NCBI RefSeq assembly: GCF_018613875.1
Contig: NZ_JAGGPJ010000027.1
Coordinates: 1 to 64,000, forward strand
Length of the DNA: 64,000 bases
Direction: 5' to 3'
From: Arthrobacter sp. ISL-28
GTDB lineage: Bacteria; Actinomycetota; Actinomycetes; Actinomycetales; Micrococcaceae
Part shown: piece after piece, positions 24,437 to 32,252 of the stretch
Position numbering within the stretch: position 1 is the first letter of the stretch
How the letters are laid out: each line of letters starts with the position of its first letter
Program-made: the position numbers and the translations under genes
Notes under the pieces: generated by a model
Databases searched by the model: none
Told to the model about the DNA's origin: nothing
The model's input: the letters and a program-made list of their open reading frames with translations, nothing else

Positions 24437-25939
24437 TCAGCCGACCAGCTGGAGATGCACCTCGCGGGTGGCAATATCCGAGGAGATCAGCCGCACCCGC
24501 ACCCGCGTGCCGGACTCCATTTCACCGGCGCAGCGGGCCGTGACAGCTGGCTCGGCGATCTGGACGATGCCGGACGGGCCTGTTCCGTTGGAGCCCCTGC
24601 CGTTGGCGCCGTTGCCGTTGGTGCCGTTGCCGTTGCCGTTGTTCTTCGCGGGCTTGGACCCCGAAATCACCACGGCGTCAAACTCCTGGCCGATGTGGTT
24701 GATGAGCAGCGCGGCCTCGACGGTGTCCAGTGCCAGCCGCTCCATCTTCGCGGCCAATTGGTCCGAGGAGGCCATGATGACCGGCAGGGAGGGGAGCGCT
24801 TCGCGGGCCCACACGGGCACGGGGCGGTCGTTGCTCAGCGCCTCGCAGATGACCAGAACGAAACGGTCGATCAGCCGGCGCAGGGGCGCCGTGGTGTGCG
24901 CATACGCCGTGCCGATGGCCGACTGGATGGCGTCATCCGGAACCGTTCCGTCAAAGTAGGTGTAGCCGGCCCCGCGGAACAGCATGCTGGCGGAATGCAG
25001 AATGGCCAGCTGGCGGTGGTCGGTGGGATCCAGGGTCCTCAGGTACTCCCCGTAGCTGACCATTCCGTCCCAGGGCTTGCCCAGCGCAGCGGTCTGGCGC
25101 CTGAAATGGCCCAAGGAACGCTCATCCGGGGCCGGCATCGTACGCAGGATGCCCACCTTGCCGTCCAGCATCAGTGAGGCAGCGGCCATGCCGGTCATCA
25201 GGGAAATCTGGGCATTCCAGTCCTCTACCGGAAGCTGGGGCGCCGCCACGATCTGGTAGCCGCCGTCGGGAAGCTGGACGATTTCCTGCTCCGGCATGTT
25301 CAGGCTGGCGCCGTCGCGGGCCCGTTCGAGCTCAACGCGCTTGAGACCTACTTCGCGCAGGAGTTGCAGCACCGGAGACGCCGTTCCCGCATCCAGCTCG
25401 GCCTGGACGCCCCTGTAATTAAGCTTGGCCCTGCTGCGGACCATGGCCCGCCGCACGAGTACCGAAACCACCTCGGCCGCTGCGTCGAGTTCGAACTCCC
25501 AGACGAACGCCGAACAAAGCTGGCCGGCGAGCAGGCTGCCCGCATTCTCGCTGATGACTTCGGGATGCAGGGGTATGCGGCCGTCCGGGGCATAGAACGT
25601 CTGGCCCCGGCGGCGGGTTTCGGCATCGAGGGCGCCGCCGGGAGCGACAAAGGATGGCACATCCGCGATCGCATACAGGATCCGGTAGCCGTCTCCGGAC
25701 CTTTCAATAAAGAGTGCCTGATCCAGATCGGTGGAGGACGGCGGATCGATGGTCAGGAATTCGACGCCGGTCAAATCAAGGTCCGGAAGCTGCCGCTGCG
25801 CCACGGCTGCTTCTGCCTCCCGGAGCACTGCTTCGGGGAATTGCCCCGGAAGCTCCAGCTCCGTTCGCAGCGCGCTCAGAGCCTCCGACAGGGCATTAGT
25901 CTGTTCGTGGACGCTGGGGGACAGACGATGATGTGACAC
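24437..25939 (-). CDS. RNB-domain ribonuclease (RNase II/R homologue)
   Basis: 500 residues of the RNB exoribonuclease family. The active-site motif reads TIDPPSSTDLDQAL (D65, D71, D73), followed by FVAPGGALDAETRRRG, AMVRSRAKLNYRG and YAHTTAPLRRLIDRFV, the family core. The fourth Asp of the classic IDxxxxxDxDD cluster is Gln here. No cold-shock domains are seen before the RNB core, and an S1-like tail follows a Gly/Asn linker (coded 24599-24642). The start is GTG. It is the 41-bp divergent partner of the ferritin-like gene. Confidence 0.9.
   Translation of the reverse strand: MSHHRLSPSVHEQTNALSEALSALRTELELPGQFPEAVLREAEAAVAQRQLPDLDLTGVEFLTIDPPSSTDLDQALFIERSGDGYRILYAIADVPSFVAPGGALDAETRRRGQTFYAPDGRIPLHPEVISENAGSLLAGQLCSAFVWEFELDAAAEVVSVLVRRAMVRSRAKLNYRGVQAELDAGTASPVLQLLREVGLKRVELERARDGASLNMPEQEIVQLPDGGYQIVAAPQLPVEDWNAQISLMTGMAAASLMLDGKVGILRTMPAPDERSLGHFRRQTAALGKPWDGMVSYGEYLRTLDPTDHRQLAILHSASMLFRGAGYTYFDGTVPDDAIQSAIGTAYAHTTAPLRRLIDRFVLVICEALSNDRPVPVWAREALPSLPVIMASSDQLAAKMERLALDTVEAALLINHIGQEFDAVVISGSKPAKNNGNGNGTNGNGANGRGSNGTGPSGIVQIAEPAVTARCAGEMESGTRVRVRLISSDIATREVHLQLVG
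24599..24642 (-). repeat. hexanucleotide-type repeat coding the Gly/Asn linker
   Basis: The plus strand shows a run of gccgtt units (gccgttgccgttgccgtt and neighbours), coding NGNGN-type residues on the minus strand between the RNB core and the C-terminal segment of the ribonuclease. It is in frame, so slippage would change only linker length. Confidence 0.75.
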
Positions 25940-25980
25940 GAAAATCAGGTTAGCCCGATTTCCGCCGTTAGTCTTGGATT

Positions 25981-26667
25981 ATGGGCACATCCTCGGCTGG
26001 CACCGCTCGGTATGACCGCTTCGTCGCTGACTTGTTCGGGGTGATGGCATATGGCGAACTCTCGGCCTTTGAACGGCTCTCTTCCGACGCCCGCTACTCA
26101 CCGACGCTCCACGACCGGGCAGTGCTCGGCCGGATTGCCGTCCTCGAGTTCCAGCACTACGAACTGGTGAGTGAAAAGCTTGCTCAGATGGGCGTGGACG
26201 TGGAGGATGCCATGCTCCCGTTCCAGGCAGCAGTGGACCATTTTCATGAACGGACGCGGCCGGCCGACTGGTACGAATCCCTGATGAAGGCGTATGTGGT
26301 GGATACGGTCTCTGCCGACTTCTACCAGGCCGTGGCCCGGTATGTGGATGCCGGGACCCGGGAGGTTATTCAGCAGATCCAGTCGTCCGAGGAAGCGACG
26401 GCTGTGCTCCGGGAACGGTTGAGGGGAGCACTGGCGGATGATCCCCGCCTCGCCTCCCGGCTCGCGCTTTGGGGCAGGCGGCTCCTGGGGGAGGCCCTCA
26501 CCCAAGCCCAGCGCGTGGGATACGAACACGCCTTTCTGACCGACCTGATCACCGAAGCGGACAGCGGTGCGGACGACGCGGCAGCCAGAGAGTTGGTGCG
26601 TAAACTCACTGCAGAACTCGCCGAAAACCACGCCAAGCGGATGGTGCAGCTCGGCCTGATCAGCTAG
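25981..26667 (+). CDS. ferritin-like fold protein (MiaE-like)
   Basis: 228 residues, almost entirely helical. Paired Glu-rich helices recall a di-iron four-helix bundle: VMAYGELSAFERL, LEFQHYELVSEKL (E-x2-H), then FYQAVARYVDAG and a final AENHAKRM. Actinobacterial copies are usually named 'ferritin-like fold-containing' and compared with MiaE, a tRNA hydroxylase. Substrate and metal are not established. The ATG start follows the divergent RNB gene by 41 bp, so the two may share control. Confidence 0.72.
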   Translation: MGTSSAGTARYDRFVADLFGVMAYGELSAFERLSSDARYSPTLHDRAVLGRIAVLEFQHYELVSEKLAQMGVDVEDAMLPFQAAVDHFHERTRPADWYESLMKAYVVDTVSADFYQAVARYVDAGTREVIQQIQSSEEATAVLRERLRGALADDPRLASRLALWGRRLLGEALTQAQRVGYEHAFLTDLITEADSGADDAAARELVRKLTAELAENHAKRMVQLGLIS

Positions 26668-26703
26668 CTGCCGTGCCGGACAGGAGCGGCGGCGCCTGAG
26701 CTG

Positions 26704-27456
26704 CTAGCGCCTGAGCGGGTCGTCGCCGGGTACTCCTGGTGCCTGAGCACGGGCCTTTGTTCCCGCGTCCGGCGCGCCCGCATCCAGTGCCGAAAGCAGT
26801 TCCGCCGCGGCAGCCTCAGGATCCGGGGCGTCGGTAATGGCGCGCACCACCACGATTCGGCTTGCTCCGGCCGCTACGACGTGCTCCACGTTCGTCAGGT
26901 CGATGCCGCCGATTGCGAACCAGGGAAGCAGCAGGCCGCCAACCCTTTCCTCATCCGCCGCCCGGACTGCCTCGGCGGCGTACCGGACCAGATCAAGCCC
27001 GACGGCGGACCTGCCCGGCTTGGTAGGCGTGGCCCACACCGGTCCGACACAGAAGTAATCCAGGCCGCTGCGCCCATGTGAAGCGGCGATGGCGGCATCC
27101 ACCTCGTCAGTCGTGTGGGTCGACAAGCCGATCACCGTGGGATCGTGCAGCAGCTTCCGAGCGGAGCGGAGCGGCAGGTCCTTCTGCCCGATATGGAAAA
27201 CCGGAGCTCCGGCGAGCGACGCGATGTCGGCGCGGTCATTGACGGCCCAGAGCCGGCCGTGCCTGCGGGCGGCCCGGTGCAGGACCTCCAGGAGCTCGAG
27301 TTCCTCGGCGGCCTCGATGGTTTTGTCCCTCAGCTGGATGATGTCCACGCCGCCGGCGTAGGCCGCGTCGACGAAGTCGGCGAAGTCGCCGCGCTCCTTG
27401 CGGGCATCGGTGCAAAGGTACAGGCGTGCGGAAGTGTGGGGATCATGCGCGGTCAT
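26704..27456 (-). CDS. thiE: thiamine-phosphate synthase
   Basis: 250 residues. ThiE joins hydroxymethylpyrimidine diphosphate and thiazole phosphate to make thiamine phosphate. Motifs: YAGGVDIIQLRDK, LWAVNDRADIA, FHIGQKDLP, GLSTHTTDEVDAA, YFCVGPVWATPTKPG and FAIGGIDLTNV, all at the expected places of the TIM barrel. It has a disordered tail of about 25 residues. It is divergent from thiO; the riboswitch lies on the other strand and does not obviously control thiE, which may be transcribed from its own short region. Confidence 0.93.
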   Translation of the reverse strand: MTAHDPHTSARLYLCTDARKERGDFADFVDAAYAGGVDIIQLRDKTIEAAEELELLEVLHRAARRHGRLWAVNDRADIASLAGAPVFHIGQKDLPLRSARKLLHDPTVIGLSTHTTDEVDAAIAASHGRSGLDYFCVGPVWATPTKPGRSAVGLDLVRYAAEAVRAADEERVGGLLLPWFAIGGIDLTNVEHVVAAGASRIVVVRAITDAPDPEAAAAELLSALDAGAPDAGTKARAQAPGVPGDDPLRR

Positions 27457-27489
27457 GGTGAACAGCCTAGTTCCTCTAAACTGGGCTGG

Positions 27490-27590
27490 TACCGCGGGAG
27501 CCCGCTGCAGCAGTCACAAAGGCCGCAGGGCTGAGAGGGCTTAAGAGCCGACCGCTTGACCTGATCCGGTTAGTACCGGCGTAGGGAAGG
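27490..27590 (+). promoter_or_regulatory. TPP riboswitch (thi box) of the thiO operon
   Basis: The conserved thi-box elements are present: GGGAGCCCG at the start, AGGGCTGAGAGGGC in the middle, CGCTTGACCTGATCCGG and GTACCGGCGTAGGGAAGGA at the end. This is the pyrimidine-and-pyrophosphate sensing RNA that folds on binding thiamine pyrophosphate. It ends six bases before the thiO ATG, so it probably hides the ribosome site when the ligand is bound, giving translational control of thiO-thiS-thiG. Confidence 0.93.
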
Positions 27591-27596
27591 ATTTCC

Positions 27597-29018
27597 ATGA
27601 AGCTTGGATCCGGCGGGAACACTTCTGCCACAAGCACATCCGTCACAAAACCGCTAAGGGCCGACGTGGCCGTCATCGGCGGCGGCGTGATCGGCCACGG
27701 CATCGCCTGGGAAGCGAGGCGTTCCGGACGCTCCGTGGTGCTCATCGATGAGGCGCCGGGAACCGGTGCCAGCTGGGCGGCCGCGGGAATGCTCGCTCCG
27801 GTCAGCGAACTCCACTACCAGGAAGAGGATCTCCTGGAGCTCATGCTCGAATCTTCGGCACGATGGCCCGGGTTCGCGGCGGCGCTCGCCGGCGGCAACG
27901 CCGGGCTGGACACCGGATATCTTTCGACGCCGACCATCGCCGTGGGAGCGGACCCGGCCGACCGGCGGGCGCTGATGGATCTTCGCGAGGTGCAGCAGGC
28001 CAGCGGACTGGTGGCCGAACCCCTGACCATCCGCCAGGCCCGGTCGCGGGAACCGCTGCTGAGCCCGGGCATCTCCTGCGCGCTGGACATCCCCGCCGAC
28101 CACCAGGTTGATCCGCGGAAGCTGGTGGCAAGCCTCGCCGCGGCGCTGGGCCGCCACGAACCCGGCGCCGGTACCTCCGTGGCCGGAGCGGAAAACGGCT
28201 ATGCCGTCCGGGACAACGCAGCCGGCCTGTTGTGGGAAGGCCAAAGTGGCAGTGCAGTCGGCAGCGGAGACGACACCGGACACGACCGGAGACAGGACCG
28301 GGGACGCGTCAGCGGTGTCCGGCTGGCAGGCGGCGGAACTGTCCTGGCCGTGGAGACTGTGGTGGCTAACGGCCTCGCGGCGGCCTCGCTGGACGGACTG
28401 CCCCCGGGCCTGAAGTTGCCCCTGCGACCCGTCTACGGCGACATACTCAGGCTCCGGGTCCCGGCGCACCTCCGCCCGCTGCTGACCGCCACCGTCCGGG
28501 GCATGGTCCGCGGAATCCCCGTCTATCTTGTTCCGCGGCAGGACGGCACCGTGGTCATCGGAGCCACCCAGCGCGAAGACGCACAGGCGGCCCCCAGTGC
28601 CGGAGGGGTCTACCAGCTCCTCAGGGACGCCCAGGCACTCGTGCCGGCAGTCGCTGAACTGGAACTCCTCGAAGCAATCGCCAGGGCACGGCCGGGAACC
28701 CCCGACAACGCCCCATTGCTGGGCCGGGTGACCGCCCGCAGCACGCCGGCGGCTGACGGAAGTCCGGCGGCAACGGTTGAGGGACTCATCGTCGCCACCG
28801 GGTTCTTCCGCCACGGTGTACTGCTGACGCCCGCGGCCGCGGTCATCTGCCGTGAGCTGATGGACGGCGTGGAGGACGGCCGGTGGAACCCGTTCCGTCC
28901 GGCGCGGTTTTCCACGGAACGGCTTTCCACGGAACGGCCAGCCGAAGCGCAGGCCGCCAGCCAAGGCAGTGCCGTTCCCGACCCAGTCACATTTGACCCA
29001 GACAAGGAAACAGCATGA
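27597..29018 (+). CDS. thiO: glycine oxidase
   Basis: 473 residues of the D-amino-acid-oxidase fold. ThiO oxidises glycine to the imine used to build the thiazole ring. The FAD loop is VAVIGGGVIGHGIAWE near 24-39, followed by GTGASWAAAGMLAP, which is typical of ThiO. Later motifs include LKLPLRPVYGDILRL and the FAD-ribityl ATGFFRHGVLLTP. A low-complexity insert near 215-235 (GSGDDTGHDRRQDRG) and a duplicated STERLSTERP close to the end lengthen the protein over the usual 370. The stop overlaps the thiS start. Confidence 0.92.
   Translation: MKLGSGGNTSATSTSVTKPLRADVAVIGGGVIGHGIAWEARRSGRSVVLIDEAPGTGASWAAAGMLAPVSELHYQEEDLLELMLESSARWPGFAAALAGGNAGLDTGYLSTPTIAVGADPADRRALMDLREVQQASGLVAEPLTIRQARSREPLLSPGISCALDIPADHQVDPRKLVASLAAALGRHEPGAGTSVAGAENGYAVRDNAAGLLWEGQSGSAVGSGDDTGHDRRQDRGRVSGVRLAGGGTVLAVETVVANGLAAASLDGLPPGLKLPLRPVYGDILRLRVPAHLRPLLTATVRGMVRGIPVYLVPRQDGTVVIGATQREDAQAAPSAGGVYQLLRDAQALVPAVAELELLEAIARARPGTPDNAPLLGRVTARSTPAADGSPAATVEGLIVATGFFRHGVLLTPAAAVICRELMDGVEDGRWNPFRPARFSTERLSTERPAEAQAASQGSAVPDPVTFDPDKETA
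28909..28938 (+). repeat. 15-bp exact tandem duplication in the 3' part of thiO
   Basis: The unit tttccacggaacggc occurs twice head to tail and codes FSTER-LSTERP in the non-conserved tail of ThiO. It is a recent-looking, in-frame duplication. Confidence 0.9.
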
Positions 29019-29251
29019 ACATCACTCTCAACGGCAACGTTCACCCCGTGGGCGCAGGCGCCTCCGTCACCACCCTCGTCAGCGACGTCACGGGGCGGAA
29101 ACTTGCGGCCAACGGACAGGCTGCCGACGGCCAGCGGCTGGGTGTGGCGGTGGCCCGCAATTCAGAAGTCGTGCCGAGGAGCCAGTGGCACAGCACGGCA
29201 CTCGCCGAAGGCGATGAGATCGAACTCGTGACGGCAGTTCAGGGAGGATGA
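29015..29251 (+). CDS. thiS: sulfur carrier protein ThiS
   Basis: 78 residues of ubiquitin-like fold ending in the required GG (LVTAVQGG), whose C-terminus is adenylated and loaded with sulfur for thiazole synthesis. The ATGA overlap with thiO (29015-29018) and ATGA overlap with thiG (29248-29251) show tight translational coupling. An insert near residues 30-40 (NGQAADGQRLG) is a little longer than in most ThiS proteins. Confidence 0.93.
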   Translation: MNITLNGNVHPVGAGASVTTLVSDVTGRKLAANGQAADGQRLGVAVARNSEVVPRSQWHSTALAEGDEIELVTAVQGG

Positions 29252-30141
29252 AGACGATGACCGAAGCAACCACGGACGCAGCAACGCCCAGCATTGAAGA
29301 AGCGAGGGAACAAGCGAAGGAAGCGGCGGAAGAAACGACTGGCAAGGCCACGGAGACGACGGCGGCCAGCGCCGACCGCCTCGTCATCGACGGTGTGGAA
29401 CTGACCTCGCGGCTCATCATGGGCACGGGCGGTGCCCCCAGCCTGGACGGTCTGGGAGCCGCGCTCCTGGCGTCGGGCACCGAGTTGACCACCGTCGCCA
29501 TGCGCCGCTATTCGCCTGCCGAGGCAGGGTCACTGTTCCAACTGCTCCTGGACCACAACATCCGTGTGCTGCCGAATACCGCAGGCTGTTTCACGGCGCG
29601 GGACGCCGTCATGACCGCGGAGCTGGCCCGCGAGGCTCTGGAGACGGATTGGGTCAAACTCGAAGTCATTGCCGATGAACACACGCTCCTGCCCGACGCC
29701 GTGGAGCTCGTGGATGCCACCGAACAGCTCGTCAACCGCGGCTTCAAAGTCTTCGCCTACACCAACGACGATCCGGTCCTGGCGCTGCGCCTCGAGAACC
29801 TGGGCGCCACGGCAGTCATGCCGCTGGGATCACCGATCGGCACCGGCCTGGGAATCCTCAACCCGCACAACATCGAGCTGATCGTGTCCCGCGCCTCTGT
29901 GCCTGTGGTGCTGGACGCCGGTATCGGCACCGCCTCAGACGCCGCCCTGGCCATGGAGCTGGGCTGTGACGCCGTGCTTCTGGCCACAGCCGTGACGCGC
30001 GCCCAAAACCCTGCCCTCATGGGGGAAGCCTTCAAACACGCTGTTATCGCCGGTAGGCTGGCGAAAGCGGCCGGGCGCATCCCGCGCCGCGAGCATGCTT
30101 TGGCGTCATCAGCCATGGAGGGCCGGGCCGAGTTCCTCTAG
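29248..30141 (+). CDS. thiG: thiazole synthase
   Basis: 297 residues. ThiG forms thiazole phosphate from deoxyxylulose phosphate, the glycine imine and ThiS-thiocarboxylate. Motifs: SRLIMGTGGAPSLDGL, RVLPNTAGCFTARDAV, DWVKLEVIADEHTLLPD (with the Schiff-base Lys) and VVLDAGIGTASDAALAMELG. The first 40 residues are an extra Ala/Glu/Thr-rich, helical and probably disordered extension absent from the usual 255-residue enzyme. An ATG at 29257 would shorten it by three residues only. It is the last gene of the riboswitch operon. Confidence 0.93.
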   Translation: MKTMTEATTDAATPSIEEAREQAKEAAEETTGKATETTAASADRLVIDGVELTSRLIMGTGGAPSLDGLGAALLASGTELTTVAMRRYSPAEAGSLFQLLLDHNIRVLPNTAGCFTARDAVMTAELAREALETDWVKLEVIADEHTLLPDAVELVDATEQLVNRGFKVFAYTNDDPVLALRLENLGATAVMPLGSPIGTGLGILNPHNIELIVSRASVPVVLDAGIGTASDAALAMELGCDAVLLATAVTRAQNPALMGEAFKHAVIAGRLAKAAGRIPRREHALASSAMEGRAEFL

Positions 30142-30207
30142 ACCCGCACCACCACGGCGCCCTGGCGGCAGGCGTGCTCAGCCGGGAACCTCGCCAAGGA
30201 GTCAGCT

Positions 30208-30873
30208 GTGACAGTCAGGGACGACATCCTCACCCGCCCCCAGATCGACGAAGCCCTCTCGGGACTGCCCGACTGGCGGTACCGCCTCGGCGGCCTGGTC
30301 ACCGTCTATAAGACGCCGACGGCGCCGGCCGCGCTCGAGCTGATTGCCGCCGTCGGGCGTCTTGCCGAGGAACGCGACCACCACCCGGACCTGGACTGGC
30401 GCTACAACCGGGTGTTCATCCGGCTAAGCTCCCATGACGTCGGGGGCGAGGTGACCGCGCGCGACGTTGGCGCCGCGGCAGCGGTCGCAGATGCCGCTGC
30501 CGCGGCCGGCGCCTCCGCGGAGCCCGGGCTGTACAGGACCGTGCAGATCGGGATCGACACGCCAAACGCCGCCGAGATATCGGAGGTCTGGCGCGTCGCC
30601 CTGGGCTACCGGAAAGGCCGCTCCGGCGACCTCGAGGACCCTCATGGCCGCGGACCCGGGGTGTGGTTCCAGGAAACGCCGAGACTGAATGACAACCGCC
30701 TTCACATCGACATCCACCGTTCTAAAGCCGAATCCGGGCCAGCGTTGGAGAAGACGGCGGCGACCGGCGCTTCAATCAACAGTGACCACGCACCCAACTG
30801 GGTGGTGGTCACTGACGCTCAAGGGAACACCCTGCGCCTCTGCACCGAGGAAGGCCATCAGCCGGACCTCTGA
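30208..30873 (+). CDS. pterin-4a-carbinolamine dehydratase fused to a VOC (glyoxalase-like) domain
   Basis: 221 residues with two parts. Residues 1-95 are a PCD/DCoH domain; the catalytic His pair and motif are ERDHHPDLDWRYNRVFIRLSSHDVGG (H58, H59, H76). Residues 105-221 are a VOC-type domain (YRTVQIGIDTPNAAEISEVWRVALGY and VVTDAQGNTLRLCTEE) of the kind found in glyoxalases and dioxygenases. PCD recycles hydroxylated tetrahydrobiopterin; the VOC part has no assigned substrate. The start is GTG. It stands alone between thiG and the convergent small membrane gene. Confidence 0.86.
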   Translation: MTVRDDILTRPQIDEALSGLPDWRYRLGGLVTVYKTPTAPAALELIAAVGRLAEERDHHPDLDWRYNRVFIRLSSHDVGGEVTARDVGAAAAVADAAAAAGASAEPGLYRTVQIGIDTPNAAEISEVWRVALGYRKGRSGDLEDPHGRGPGVWFQETPRLNDNRLHIDIHRSKAESGPALEKTAATGASINSDHAPNWVVVTDAQGNTLRLCTEEGHQPDL

Positions 30874-30905
30874 CGCAGCCGAAGCGGATCCGGCGCAGCG
30901 TTTCC

Positions 30906-31208
30906 CTACATCTTCAGGGCCGCTGTCAATCGCTGAGTGTCCTGCTTGGACCGTGCCCGGCCAAGGAAGGCAGAAACGCCCACAGCCGCCGCCGCTCCCG
31001 CCACCATGGGAAGGACCCACGGTATCCAGGTGAGGCCCGGCTGGTAGCCGAGGCCCGCAGCCATGCAGATGATCCAGGCGAGCACCCCGGCCACCGTTGC
31101 CACGCCCGCAGGCAGGAGTATGCCGTACTTGGCATGACGCTTGTCATTTGCCCAGACGATGAAACCCGCAGCCACAGTGACCAGGACGACGATTACGAGG
31201 GACAGCAT
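30906..31208 (-). CDS. small three-helix membrane protein
   Basis: 100 residues: membrane helices at about 3-20, 28-50 and 60-82, with a short positively charged tail (GRARSKQDTQRLTAALKM). No motif identifies it. It sits eight bases after the DUF3107 gene and probably shares its transcript. Similar unnamed membrane proteins accompany DUF3107 in related actinobacteria, as far as I recall. Confidence 0.7.
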   Translation of the reverse strand: MLSLVIVVLVTVAAGFIVWANDKRHAKYGILLPAGVATVAGVLAWIICMAAGLGYQPGLTWIPWVLPMVAGAAAAVGVSAFLGRARSKQDTQRLTAALKM

Positions 31209-31216
31209 GGGTGGTC

Positions 31217-31441
31217 CTACAGCGCGCCGAAGCCGACCCGGCGGACTTCCTCCGCACCGATTTCCACGTAGCCCAGGACGCTGGCCGGAACAATGATCTG
31301 ACGGCCTTTTTCGTCGCTCAGCCGCAGTTCAGTGCCCTTGGCGATGGACTCCGAAACTACCTTGGCCACAGAGTCAGCATCCTGGGCCGATTCCAGCACA
31401 AGTTCGCGGCCGATGTTCTGAATGCCGATCTTTACTTCCAC
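31217..31441 (-). CDS. DUF3107 small protein
   Basis: 74 residues, MEVKIGIQNIGRELVLES at the start and LGYVEIGAEEVRRVGFG at the end, the full DUF3107 pattern. The function is unknown, but the family is strongly conserved in Actinobacteria next to a TetR regulator and moeZ (in Mycobacterium the order Rv3206c, Rv3208, Rv3208A, from memory). It lies 58 bp after the TetR gene on the same strand. Confidence 0.88.
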   Translation of the reverse strand: MEVKIGIQNIGRELVLESAQDADSVAKVVSESIAKGTELRLSDEKGRQIIVPASVLGYVEIGAEEVRRVGFGAL

Positions 31442-31499
31442 AGCAAGGCCTCCCAGCCAATCAATGTTGAATCATTTCCAAAGGTTCTCCCTTTGTAGT

Positions 31500-32201
31500 C
31501 TAGGTCTCCTTGGGGAAGCGAGAGATTCCGCGCCAAGCTAAACGGTAGATCAGGTCGCTGGCCACATCGAGGTCCAGGTTTCCGTCCGTCTCGAGCCAAT
31601 AGCGCGCGCTCACCTGCGCCATCCCGGCAAGGCCTCGGCCCAGCAGCTGGGCCTCCAGATGCGGGAGTTTGGTGTCTTCAGCAATGACCCGCGCGATTGC
31701 GTCGGCGAATGTCTTGTTGAAGGTCTCCAGGCGCGAACTGACGTCGGGATCGTTGATGAGGTCCGACTCGAACACCAGCCGGTGCGCCTGGTCGTCACTG
31801 TCGATGAAGCGGTAGTAGGCCCGCATGACGGCCTTGACGCGCTCCTTGTTATCGGTGGTGGAGTTGAGCGCCCCCATCATGAGGTCGGTCAGGACGCTGA
31901 GGTGGCTGTCCAGGAGTGCGAGATAGAGCTCCCGCTTGGAGGGAAAATGCTGATACAGGACCGGCTTGCTGACGTGGGCGGTTTCCGCGATCTCGTCCAT
32001 GGCGGCTCCGTGATAGCCGTTGGCGACGAAGACTTCCTGGGCAGCGGCCAGCAGTTGGGCCCGGCGTTCGTCACGCGGCAGCCTGGCCGACCGTTGTCCG
32101 GCGGGCCGGGGATTGCCGGCGGGGGAGTGCGCGGCCTGAGTTCGATCAACCGGTGCATGATGAACCACTGTTGGCCTTCTTTCCATTGCAGATAACTTCA
32201 C
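31500..32201 (-). CDS. TetR-family regulator next to moeZ
   Basis: 233 residues. The helix-turn-helix is at about 67-86 (MDEIAETAHVSKPVLYQHFPSKREL). The N-terminal 40 residues are disordered and Pro/His-rich. The C-terminal ligand domain (YYRFIDSDDQAHRLVFESDLIND) resembles actinobacterial regulators linked to DUF3107 and moeZ. The GTG start at 32201 is near an ATG at 32186, which may be the true start. The 51-bp region between it and moeZ contains a dyad that could be its own operator. Confidence 0.85.
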   Translation of the reverse strand: MKLSAMERRPTVVHHAPVDRTQAAHSPAGNPRPAGQRSARLPRDERRAQLLAAAQEVFVANGYHGAAMDEIAETAHVSKPVLYQHFPSKRELYLALLDSHLSVLTDLMMGALNSTTDNKERVKAVMRAYYRFIDSDDQAHRLVFESDLINDPDVSSRLETFNKTFADAIARVIAEDTKLPHLEAQLLGRGLAGMAQVSARYWLETDGNLDLDVASDLIYRLAWRGISRFPKET

Positions 32202-32228
32202 TTTACCCGGGGGTAATATGACCGAGCG

Positions 32229-32244
32229 GTATGTTCAGGCATAC
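32229..32244. promoter_or_regulatory. possible operator between the TetR gene and moeZ
   Basis: GTATG-TTCAGG-CATAC, a 16-bp inverted repeat with six-base centre, in the divergent region. It is flanked farther out by AACTTCA and TTGAAGT, which also pair. Such spacing fits a TetR-type dimer, but no published site is being matched. Confidence 0.4.
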
Positions 32245-32252
32245 ATTGAAGT

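Noticed and set aside
27654..28964. Long open frame opposite thiO
   Set aside because: Shadow of thiO, which has the FAD motifs and a riboswitch.
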